This document shows, in pieces, positions 1 to 6,884 of a stretch of DNA of 64,000 bases. The notes under the pieces are model-generated. The model had not been told where the DNA came from. It was given only the letters and a program-made list of their open reading frames with translations, and made no database searches. The position numbers and the translations under genes were made by a program. The stretch covers positions 1 to 64,000 of the forward strand of contig DYJD01000012.1 in assembly GCA_020723325.1 (NCBI GenBank), written 5' to 3'. Every line of letters starts with the position of its first letter. Position 1 is the first letter of the stretch. Source of the DNA: Desulfosudis oleivorans (GTDB taxonomy: Bacteria > Desulfobacterota > Desulfobacteria > Desulfobacterales > SURF-7).

Positions 1-54
1 CAATTGCTGTTCGAGTGCTTTGGATAAATAAATTTCATGTGATTTTAGATACAT
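1..54 (-). CDS. 5' end of an unidentified gene running off the window
   Basis: An ATG (complement of 52-54) opens a frame that stays open for all 18 codons to the window edge, reading MYLKSHEIYLSKALEQQL. A good ribosome binding site (AAAGGAG) lies six bases upstream on the same strand. The fragment is too short to identify. It has the same orientation as the phage-like genes at 200-1499 and may belong to that element. Confidence 0.5.
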   Translation of the reverse strand, partial: MYLKSHEIYLSKALEQQL

Positions 55-80
55 AAGGGCTCCTTTATTAAAAATTTTTA

Positions 81-109
81 TTGACATTTTTCGCGGAAGC
101 CGATATGCT
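81..109 (+). promoter_or_regulatory. sigma70-type promoter upstream of a putative small RNA
   Basis: TTGACA at 81-86 and TATGCT at 104-109 are separated by exactly 17 bases. No gene follows on this strand; the next strong signal is the terminator at 158-187, so the promoter would make a transcript of about 70-75 nt. It faces away from the minus-strand gene starting at 54. Confidence 0.45.
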
Positions 110-115
110 AATGGA

Positions 116-190
116 CAATCAAGAGGTTGAAATCCATTTTCATTGGGCTCCGCCCGAAAACCCTGCAATTGGACGATTGCAGGGTTTTTC
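116..190 (+). ncRNA. putative small RNA between promoter and terminator
   Basis: The predicted start lies about 7 nt after the -10 box at 104-109, and the transcript would end in the U-tract after the perfect hairpin at 158-187. A small GGGC-TCC-GCCC hairpin precedes the terminator. No open frame of note fits. It may be a regulatory or antisense RNA of the phage-like element. Inference from promoter plus terminator only; I recognise no RNA family. Confidence 0.3.
158..187. terminator. bidirectional intrinsic terminator
   Basis: AAACCCTGCAAT (158-169) pairs perfectly with ATTGCAGGGTTT (176-187) around a 6-base loop. T-rich sequence follows on the plus strand, and a shorter T-run follows on the minus strand. 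It sits 13 bases beyond the stop of the minus-strand gene ending at 200 and can also end the putative plus-strand small RNA. Confidence 0.75.
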
Positions 191-199
191 TTTCTACGC

Positions 200-895
200 C
201 TATCCTACTGCCGCAATGCTGCCATCTGTCGGCGCGTAGATTTTTACGATCGCTTCGAAAACATTTTGAACAATCGCTTCCACTCCGCGCAAATCCTGGA
301 GTAATTGGTATTCTCCGGGAACAATCCTGGCAATAACCAAATATCGAATTTTTTCTAGGATTTTGTTCTCAACTACCCTCAGCGGAGAGTCAAAAACCGC
401 AGCAATGGCAAAATCTTCCCCACCCTTTTCCGCCATCTTCAACAATCTGGCCTCTCTTTCAGTCTCGGGCATGGCTGCAATTAATAGTCTGATTTCCTTC
501 ATTTTTTGATAGACTACAACCTCGTTACTACCGGCTTTTTCCTCTACTACTTTTCGAATGAAAGCGGAAAATTTTCGCAACAAGCTGTCATAGACAAAGG
601 AGGAAGCGCGGCCATTGAGAAAATCGCCGCAGACCTTTCGTGTATCTTTGAGGAACTTCTGCTTTTCTTCATTCATCTTTTTGAGCAGATATTGACCGGT
701 ATACCGGTCATGGAAGGACCATAGTTGTTCATGAATTTTAAGACATTCTTGCAATAGTCTTTCTAACACGGCCTCCCCCTGCGCCAAAATCGCAGGATCG
801 GAAACCCCACACACACCGGCCCACCCGCGATAATTGCTGAACTTAATCCTCAAGTTCATGTTCTCGACTTTTTTTACTTGCTCTTGATCAATCAT
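200..895 (-). CDS. hypothetical helical protein of phage-like operon
   Basis: A 231-residue protein, rich in Lys, Glu, Leu and Arg and predicted to be mostly alpha-helical, with no signal peptide or membrane segment. I recognise no domain. The start ATG is preceded by GGAG with suitable spacing. It is the third gene of a minus-strand operon that starts with a Cro-like repressor at 1499, and it ends at a strong terminator (158-187). The context suggests an accessory gene of a prophage or integrative element; the function is unknown. Confidence 0.6.
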   Translation of the reverse strand: MIDQEQVKKVENMNLRIKFSNYRGWAGVCGVSDPAILAQGEAVLERLLQECLKIHEQLWSFHDRYTGQYLLKKMNEEKQKFLKDTRKVCGDFLNGRASSFVYDSLLRKFSAFIRKVVEEKAGSNEVVVYQKMKEIRLLIAAMPETEREARLLKMAEKGGEDFAIAAVFDSPLRVVENKILEKIRYLVIARIVPGEYQLLQDLRGVEAIVQNVFEAIVKIYAPTDGSIAAVG

Positions 896-913
896 CTTAC
901 AAATCTCCTGTTT

Positions 914-1279
914 TTATTTTTTTACAAAGAATGTATAACTAACCGGTTCTCCAACTATTCCCCGGCCCGAAGGATGCGGGTCATGGGCCAATTGACCATT
1001 TTTAAAAACAACAGCATGGTTTTTTCTTTCGTCCCTTGGGCTACCGCCCACAGCAACACAATGAACATTTTTGAAATACTTCCAATCCACTACCGGCAAT
1101 GTGAACATCAAGAACCCACTGTTATTATTGAATTCTTGTATTTTCTTCTGAAACGATTCCTCGCCGCGCTCGGTAAAATCAGGCAGCGAGGTGACATCTA
1201 CTTCCAGAATTGAAGCGGTACAGGCGCGGAAACAATCACCATCATTAAAATTCAAGCGGTCTTGAAACACTGGTATCAT
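914..1279 (-). CDS. papain-like (NlpC/C39-like) cysteine protein of phage type
   Basis: A 121-residue protein with DGDCFRACTASIL near the N-terminus (candidate nucleophile in the GDCF motif) and, about 70 residues later, an HAVV strand followed by AHDPHPSG. This Cys-His-Asp layout is typical of small papain-fold proteins found in phages and integrative elements. The substrate is unknown; it may be a peptidase, amidase or an inactive fold. The start has an AAAGGGG ribosome site. It overlaps the upstream regulator gene by 35 bases, so the two are probably co-translated. The fold call rests on motif spacing only. Confidence 0.6.
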   Translation of the reverse strand: MIPVFQDRLNFNDGDCFRACTASILEVDVTSLPDFTERGEESFQKKIQEFNNNSGFLMFTLPVVDWKYFKNVHCVAVGGSPRDERKNHAVVFKNGQLAHDPHPSGRGIVGEPVSYTFFVKK

Positions 1280-1499
1280 TGACTTTCCCCTTTCCTCGAT
1301 TAAGTGTTTTGAGATTCACATACGGTAAAAGATCATTTATTCCCGCGCCTAGCAGTTCGGCACATCGCACGGCCTGCGCATATTTTAAAAACCGGTCACC
1401 GCGACATATGCGATGGAGCATACCATCCGAAATCCCCAGTTCTGCCGCCACTACTGTTAAAAACCTGAACTTGCTTTTCTTTATTAGTTTTTTGAGCAT
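1245..1499 (-). CDS. Cro/CI-like helix-turn-helix regulator
   Basis: An 84-residue protein whose N-terminal half reads like a short Cro-type helix-turn-helix (FLTVVAAELGISDGMLHRI), with a polar C-terminal tail. It lies first in a minus-strand operon, divergent from the integrase at 1880, the usual position of a phage lysogeny repressor or Cro. A near-ideal AGGAGG precedes the ATG, and a TTGACC-17-TAAAAT promoter lies at 1538-1566. It probably represses its own promoter and perhaps the integrase. Confidence 0.65.
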   Translation of the reverse strand: MLKKLIKKSKFRFLTVVAAELGISDGMLHRICRGDRFLKYAQAVRCAELLGAGINDLLPYVNLKTLNRGKGKVNDTSVSRPLEF

Positions 1500-1537
1500 T
1501 ATTCCTCCTATTTAATTTTCTCTTACATTTGGTAAAA

Positions 1538-1566
1538 ATTTTAGTGGAAACTGTAAGGCGGGTCAA
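1538..1566 (-). promoter_or_regulatory. promoter of the Cro-like operon
   Basis: On the minus strand TTGACC (1561-1566) and TAAAAT (1538-1543) are spaced by 17 bases, about 40 bases upstream of the regulator ATG. Two copies of ACGTAC (1612-1617 and 1642-1649) further upstream could be operator half sites. No strong promoter for the integrase was seen in the rest of this AT-rich intergenic stretch. Confidence 0.5.
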
Positions 1567-1879
1567 TAAAACTTTTTTAGTCCAAGCCTCTTTTTTCATT
1601 AAATAAAATTGACGTACAAAATTTTTATTTCTTTAATTTTCACGTACGTTTTTTTTATTTTTTGTGAGGATGGATTTGAATCGATTGCTAGAAATATGGA
1701 TGGGATTATTTGTGATTAAAGAATTGATTTTATTTATAAATGACCAAAAATTTTGTCTTATACCTTATAGCATGATATCAATTTCAATAATTCAAATATT
1801 CAACCACGGGAACCCAAAAACCTTGACAACCATCCCCAACGCAAATTATACACAAACTAACCACCTGGGGATTTTCGTC

Positions 1880-2968
1880 ATGGCCAAAAATGCCAAAACT
1901 TACTTCAATGAACAGCGGCGCCGCTGGTATGTCTATGTCGAATGGCAGGGCCGACGATATTATTATTCAAAATACCTGGGCAAAGTGTGTTCGGGTACCA
2001 ATCCTGACCAGCCTTGCAAAATCGCCGCGGCTATTGCATCAGAAATCAATTCAGAGATTGATAAGGGAATCTTCCAGCCGGGCCGACATCATCTTAATAG
2101 CCCCCTATACCTTAAGAACTATTTTGAAAAATGGATCAGCTCAATCCAGGTTGAAAACGCTACCATTAAAGATTATAAGAATAGCTTTCTGAATCACATC
2201 CTGCCGGTAATTGGCAACAAATATCTAATCGATATCAATTATGACATTTTGCGCGACCTGCAGAACCGAATCAAACGCTCTAATAAAGGTAAAAAAAACG
2301 TCATGGGCGCATTACACAAGATGCTTACCGATGCTATAAAATCGGGCTACATCTCACAGATGCCGGTGTTTCCAGGATTCACAGGGAGGGATTCAATAGA
2401 AGAAAAGGTTCCGGAATGGCTCTCAATACAAGATCAATTAAAGATCCTTGCCGAGATTCAGCCGGCCGATCAATATATATTCCAATTTATATTTTTAACC
2501 GGCTGTCGGCCATCAGAGGCGCGAGCATTCCAGTGGCGTAACATACGACAGGACCGTATTGTTTTCACACATGCCTTTGGACCTCTTGAAGAACTGAAAC
2601 CCATTAAGAACAAGAGACAGCGCTCCTTTCCTATCACAGCGGGGCTGCGTGAACTGCTGAATGAAATACCTAAAAACCTAAGCCACTATATATTTCTGAA
2701 TTCAAAAACAAGGCGACCATACACAAAAAATATAAACAGAGATATATGGAATCCTGCCAGTATGAAAGCCATTGGATCCATTTTCCCATTGAATAATGCG
2801 GGGCGCCATAGCTTTGCAAACCAGATTCTTGAAGCAACCGACAACATCAGCGTCGTTTCTAAGGCTCTCGGGCATTCTACAATCCAAATAACCAAAAAGC
2901 ATTATGGTGATCACAGCATTGAAAGTATGCGTAGCATCATCGACAATGTCCGTAAGATCAGGCCTTAA
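1880..2968 (+). CDS. int: tyrosine recombinase (phage-type integrase)
   Basis: A 362-residue integrase. An N-terminal AP2-like/SAM-like arm and core-binding region (about residues 1-170) are followed by the catalytic domain. The first Arg is in TGCRPSEAR (about 210), the second box is GRHSFANQI (about 307), and the nucleophile Tyr is in KKHYGD (about 340). The usual His of the HxxR box is replaced (sequence NAGR), a common tolerated change. The frame is open upstream to 1664, but the ATG at 1880 begins the conserved arm domain and is preferred. It points toward the tRNA-Ser fragment at 3205, which fits an element whose right end is there. Confidence 0.85.
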   Translation: MAKNAKTYFNEQRRRWYVYVEWQGRRYYYSKYLGKVCSGTNPDQPCKIAAAIASEINSEIDKGIFQPGRHHLNSPLYLKNYFEKWISSIQVENATIKDYKNSFLNHILPVIGNKYLIDINYDILRDLQNRIKRSNKGKKNVMGALHKMLTDAIKSGYISQMPVFPGFTGRDSIEEKVPEWLSIQDQLKILAEIQPADQYIFQFIFLTGCRPSEARAFQWRNIRQDRIVFTHAFGPLEELKPIKNKRQRSFPITAGLRELLNEIPKNLSHYIFLNSKTRRPYTKNINRDIWNPASMKAIGSIFPLNNAGRHSFANQILEATDNISVVSKALGHSTIQITKKHYGDHSIESMRSIIDNVRKIRP

Positions 2969-3204
2969 ATTATCTCCCCCTCATCATCTTAAACGTTACA
3001 AATCTATTTGACATTTAATTTGGGATTCAAACTGAATTAAAATCCCAAACCAGGATGCAAACTCAATTGACCATAGAGTCAATAATTCAAAAATAAAATT
3101 TGATTCATGACGCACTCATGACGCATTGCACTTCAAACACTTTTCAAACAGCGAATTTTTTGCTTTGCAACATATTGAAATAATTGAATAAAAAATGGCC
3201 GATC

Positions 3205-3233
3205 GTGATTTCAAATCCCACCCTCTCCGCTCA
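3205..3233 (+). other. tRNA-Ser 3' fragment, probable att site
   Basis: The sequence matches the T-loop to acceptor end of a bacterial tRNA-Ser (TTCAAATCCCACCCTCTCCG), but no 5' half is present upstream. It is followed by a tRNA-style terminator at 3266. This is what is left when an element integrates into a tRNA 3' end. It probably marks the right end of the element carrying the 1880 integrase and/or the left end of the element carrying the 3412 integrase. The partner att copy was not found in the window. Confidence 0.5.
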
Positions 3234-3265
3234 GTAAAAATCCAACCAAGTCCAAAGATATACAT

Positions 3266-3290
3266 AAACCCACTTAATCAGTGGGTTTTT
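3266..3290 (+). terminator. intrinsic terminator after the tRNA fragment
   Basis: AAACCCACT (3266-3274) pairs with AGTGGGTTT (3280-3288) around TAATC, followed by a T-run. Its position about 30 bases after the tRNA-Ser fragment suggests it is the original terminator of the split tRNA gene. Confidence 0.7.
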
Positions 3291-3336
3291 TAATTTACAA
3301 ACGTCCAGTAACGTCCAAGAAAAACCGTTGACATCC

Positions 3337-3394
3337 GGGGGTATCGGGGGTATTTTTAAAGGGAAAATACCCCCAACGGAAAACAGATACCCCC
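3337..3394. promoter_or_regulatory. four-copy GGGGGTAT site upstream of integrase
   Basis: GGGGGTAT occurs at 3337-3344 and 3346-3353, and its complement ATACCCCC at 3367-3374 and 3387-3394, just before the integrase ATG at 3412. Two further direct copies lie at 13792-13799 and 13804-13811, near the probable far end of the element. The arrangement suggests arm-type integrase/excisionase sites or an autoregulatory operator. Confidence 0.5.
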
Positions 3395-3411
3395 AACAAG
3401 GAGGCAAGCCC

Positions 3412-4626
3412 ATGTCTCTAACCGATGTCAAAGTACGAAACGCGAAAACAACGGACAAACAACTGAAACTTTTTGACGGTGACGGGCTGTTTTTACTGGT
3501 GACCCCTTCAGGCGGGAAAAGGTGGCGTTTCAAATATCGTTTTGGTGGAAAGGAAAAATTGCTGGCGCTTGGAACCTATCCTGAAATCAGCCTTGCCGAA
3601 GCCCGCGACAGGCTCCACAGAGCCCGCAAACAAATTGCCGAAGGCATTGATCCGGGCGAAGTACGCAAGGCCCAGAAACTTGCCAAGGAACAGGATGAAA
3701 ACATATTCGAAGTGGTGGCCCTGGAATGGCATGCAAAACATACCCCCACATGGACACCAAGATACGCCGAGTTGACCTTGACCAGACTTAAAAAAAACGT
3801 TTTCCCTTGGATCGGCAATCGTCCTGTTGTTGAATTAAAAGCGCCAGATTTGTTGATGGTGTTACATCGGATTGAGTCACGCGGGGCATTGGTTACGGCT
3901 CATCGGATCAGAAGCATTTGCAGCCAAATTTTCCGTTATGCCATTGCCACCGGCCGGGCGGAACGCGACCCGGCCTCAGACCTGCGCGGCGCTCTCCCTC
4001 CGGTAAAACCCAAACACTTTGCAGCAGTGACTGAGCCTGAAAAAGCAGCAGGCCTGCTCCGAGCGATTGACGGTTACCAGGGATCATTCATTGTGAAATG
4101 CGCCTTACAGCTTGCGCCGCTGTTTTTTGTCCGCCCTGGCGAACTGCGACAGGCAGAATGGGCAGAAATCGATCTTGACCAGGCGGAATGGAATATTCCG
4201 GCTGAAAAGATGAAAATGCGACAGCCCCACTTGGTCCCCCTTGCCCACCAGGCAGTTGAAATCCTGCGCCAATTATACCCCCTGACCGGAAACGGTCGTT
4301 ATGTTTTCCCAAGCCCACGAACCGACAAGCGCCCCATGAGCAACAATGCCATCCTATCGGCTTTGCGGCGGATGGGGATTGAAAAGGAAGAGATGAGTGG
4401 TCACGGATTCCGGGCCATGGCGCGGACCATCCTTGATGAGGTGCTGCAAGTCCGTCCCGACTTCATAGAGCACCAGCTTGGCCATGCCGTCAGAGATCCC
4501 AACGGCAGGGCTTATAACCGGACAGCTCATTTAGCCGAACGTCGGAAGATGATGCAGACCTGGGCGGATTATCTTGACGGTTTGAAGGCAGGCGCCAAGG
4601 TGATACCGTTACGCAAGGTCGTTTGA
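3412..4626 (+). CDS. intA: P4-type tyrosine integrase (DUF4102 arm domain)
   Basis: A 404-residue integrase of the P4/IntS family. The N-terminal DUF4102 arm domain opens with LTDVKVRNAK and carries the GDGLFLLVTPSGGK signature. The catalytic part has FVRPGELR (about 238), SGHGFRAMART (about 330), an LGH box (about 356) and a Tyr in GRAYNR (about 366). The start at 3412 has a strong AAGGAGG site, and the family sequence begins there although the frame is open further upstream. It is read away from the tRNA-Ser fragment, the standard P4-like arrangement, and heads the 3.4-13.9 kb element. Confidence 0.92.
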   Translation: MSLTDVKVRNAKTTDKQLKLFDGDGLFLLVTPSGGKRWRFKYRFGGKEKLLALGTYPEISLAEARDRLHRARKQIAEGIDPGEVRKAQKLAKEQDENIFEVVALEWHAKHTPTWTPRYAELTLTRLKKNVFPWIGNRPVVELKAPDLLMVLHRIESRGALVTAHRIRSICSQIFRYAIATGRAERDPASDLRGALPPVKPKHFAAVTEPEKAAGLLRAIDGYQGSFIVKCALQLAPLFFVRPGELRQAEWAEIDLDQAEWNIPAEKMKMRQPHLVPLAHQAVEILRQLYPLTGNGRYVFPSPRTDKRPMSNNAILSALRRMGIEKEEMSGHGFRAMARTILDEVLQVRPDFIEHQLGHAVRDPNGRAYNRTAHLAERRKMMQTWADYLDGLKAGAKVIPLRKVV

Positions 4627-4732
4627 AAAGATTATCCTCTTGCCGGGGATAGGTTTCGCGAACCGAAAACCGGGTTTCCCTGCCCGGCTTCTCCGGCATT
4701 TCTCCACAGGGGTGATGAAGGGAGATCGCAGA

Positions 4733-6475
4733 ATGCATGATTATCTTACTGGCGCTGAAATCCTCAAAAAATATCGAATCACAATCTCAACACTCATCAA
4801 GTATATGCAGCTTGGATTACCTGCGGAAACGGAAAGCGGGAAGCATGTCTATAATGCGGATATACCAGAAAATCCAGATATAGCAGAACTCATAGAAAAA
4901 ACGAGGAATGGGAAAGCCGAAACAGAGGAAGAATGGAAAAGGTATAATGATCTGTTAAAGGAAAAAATGATGGGACAAGAAGCCTATCTTGAAACATTAG
5001 AACCGCCGATGTCTGAGAGAAAAAAGGCTATCCGTAAGTACTGGATTAATCAAGAGCAAACGAACAGGAGACACAGCGACCAAGGTCCCCCCAATGCAGA
5101 TGTTTCGGAATTCCCAGACGGATACTATGGAATCAGTTATGCCATGCCACAAGATGAAAATAGAGCAAAAGCTGTTGTCAGAGAATTTAAAAAATTCCGA
5201 TTCAAGGAGAATGATTTTAAAAAAATCCATCTGGATGAAGAGACAAACATACGGCAATGGGAAGAAAAAATGGTAAATTTAAAGCCAGGGGGAGAGAGTA
5301 ACTTTCCGGAATTGAACATACCTGCATTGAAGATACAGGCTAAACGATGGGCGGAGAAGTATTCCGGTATAAGCTTCAAAAGTATTGTGCTCTTCCCGTA
5401 TGCTTCTGATTTTCAAGCCGCCCTTGCCCGAAAAATTCCAAACAGCCAGGGAATTCCAACCAAATATGCGGTTGTCTTTGATATATCGGAATATGATAGC
5501 ATTCCGAAAGAACTGTATGATGATTTTCTATCAGACATCGGTTGTCTTGAAACGCTTCCACCAGACTATTTCAATTTGATGGCAAGCGACTTTACCCGTG
5601 TCTATAAAGGGCAAGCTCCGCAAGACTTCAAAAACGAATGGCGATTTTTCCGCCCTGGAGCGCCTGGAGCCCCAACCGTTGGGATTCGGTTTGATGAGCC
5701 CTGCTGTGTTCTTTATGGTGCTGAGAATGTTCCTTTGGATTCCCCGGACAAAATATTTAGAGCGCTGAATGATGCGCCAAACGATTCAGAGCGAAGGCGC
5801 ATTCTGTTAAGCATTCCCAGCCCAGAACTCACCGAAGAATACGAAAAAGACTTTGCCTTATTCTCAGAGATTGGGGAACTAGAAAAGGAAATTGAGAAAT
5901 TAAAATTGATGCCTACCCCACTCCCTTCTGAGCATGAATCACTGCAACGGCAGATAAAAGAGCTGGAAAGTAAAATTGCTGAAATCAGGCAGAAGGCTGA
6001 AGAATTCCCGGAAAAGATCAAAAAAGATGTTTTTGAGAATCTTGCTACAGCTACAGTTGCTACGCCTGCTACAGGCGGCAATCAAGTCGATCCTCCTGAG
6101 AGTCAGCCGGATCACCCCCTGAAAGACGATTCCGGACAGGCTGCTACTGCTACAACCGCTACAGTTGCTACGCCTGACAATAATCCTGCACAAATTGGGG
6201 ATAATGGCGCGCAGACGTTTTTCAAATCCAGTAAACGTAATGATCGCATAAACCTTGAAATCGAGGCAGTGCTTCAATCCCTTGGCCCGAATGCAAAACC
6301 AAAAGACGTTATGAAAGAGCTAAAAAAGAGAATAGGCAAAGAGGATAGTTGCATCAGATCTTGGGACCCCAAACAAAGTGGTCTCATTTGGACTAACTAT
6401 GCAGGGGCCGAAAAGGTGCTTGATCGGGAAAAATTACAGAAACGACTTAAGCGAAAAAGTAAAAACCACCTATAA
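4733..6475 (+). CDS. element protein with N-terminal HTH, coiled coil and Ala-Thr repeats
   Basis: A 580-residue protein without a recognised enzyme domain. Residues 5-30 look like a winged-helix/HTH reader (TGAEILKKYRI). A coiled coil spans about 375-430 (ELEKEIEKLK and following), and a low-complexity Ala-Thr-Val-Pro stretch spans about 438-482. That stretch is encoded by GCTACA-type repeats that recur in the non-coding end of the element, so the peptide may be a by-product of DNA repeats. The start with AGGGAG upstream is chosen over two in-frame alternatives (4640, 4715). It sits between integrase and replication genes; a replication-accessory role is a guess. Confidence 0.7.
   Translation: MHDYLTGAEILKKYRITISTLIKYMQLGLPAETESGKHVYNADIPENPDIAELIEKTRNGKAETEEEWKRYNDLLKEKMMGQEAYLETLEPPMSERKKAIRKYWINQEQTNRRHSDQGPPNADVSEFPDGYYGISYAMPQDENRAKAVVREFKKFRFKENDFKKIHLDEETNIRQWEEKMVNLKPGGESNFPELNIPALKIQAKRWAEKYSGISFKSIVLFPYASDFQAALARKIPNSQGIPTKYAVVFDISEYDSIPKELYDDFLSDIGCLETLPPDYFNLMASDFTRVYKGQAPQDFKNEWRFFRPGAPGAPTVGIRFDEPCCVLYGAENVPLDSPDKIFRALNDAPNDSERRRILLSIPSPELTEEYEKDFALFSEIGELEKEIEKLKLMPTPLPSEHESLQRQIKELESKIAEIRQKAEEFPEKIKKDVFENLATATVATPATGGNQVDPPESQPDHPLKDDSGQAATATTATVATPDNNPAQIGDNGAQTFFKSSKRNDRINLEIEAVLQSLGPNAKPKDVMKELKKRIGKEDSCIRSWDPKQSGLIWTNYAGAEKVLDREKLQKRLKRKSKNHL
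6044..6176. repeat. GCTACA-type iterons inside a coding region
   Basis: Two clusters (6044-6072 and 6140-6176) contain repeated GCTAC units such as GCTACAGTTGCTACGCCTG. The first 29-base copy matches the reverse complement of 13595-13623 at about 26 of 29 positions. This suggests a DNA-level function independent of the encoded Ala-Thr stretch. Confidence 0.6.
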
Positions 6476-6506
6476 AACCACCTATAAGAAGAAAAAACCC
6501 CCGATA

Positions 6507-6545
6507 AAAAGCCTTTAAGCCGTTAACGATTTTAAGGCTTTTCTT
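6507..6545 (+). terminator. intrinsic terminator
   Basis: AAAAGCCTT (6507-6515) pairs with AAGGCTTTT (6534-6542), followed by T-rich sequence. It separates the 4733-6475 gene from the alpA-like operon, implying that the latter has its own promoter. Confidence 0.6.
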
Positions 6546-6626
6546 GTTAAATTCTTATAAGTTATCTTCGGACTCAAACAGATCATCTCGGTCTATTTGG
6601 AATAATTTTTGAGTCAGGAGATAAAC

Positions 6627-6884
6627 ATGTCAAAAAAACAGAACCCCTCTAACGAACAAATTCATCCAGCCTTTCAACAGTATTATCTTGAAGCACTTCT
6701 CCGCCTTCCCCAGGTGCTTGCCCTTGTTCCGGTAAGCCGTTCGACATGGTGGTCCGGAGTCAAGTCCGGACGATTCCCGCAACCTGTCAAGCTCGGTCCC
6801 AGGACAACAGCATGGAGATACCGCGACGTAAAACCACTTTGTGATTCTGGCTTATCTCAGGATGAGGGGGTGAACCATGAATAG
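6627..6884 (+). CDS. alpA: AlpA-family DNA-binding regulator
   Basis: An 85-residue MerR-like winged-helix protein with the AlpA pattern: LLRLPQVLALVPVSRSTWW, then VKSGRFPQPVKLGPRTTAWRY. AlpA proteins activate excision or integrase genes in P4-like elements. The ATG at 6627 is preceded by CAGGAG; an upstream in-frame TTG at 6609 is less likely. It overlaps the DUF3987 gene by 8 bases and starts the replication operon (6627-11374), downstream of a terminator at 6507. Confidence 0.85.
   Translation: MSKKQNPSNEQIHPAFQQYYLEALLRLPQVLALVPVSRSTWWSGVKSGRFPQPVKLGPRTTAWRYRDVKPLCDSGLSQDEGVNHE

Noticed and set aside
75-160. Possible tRNA because of GGAAGC and AGGTTGAAATCC segments
   Set aside because: No consistent cloverleaf can be folded; a promoter-terminator small RNA fits better.
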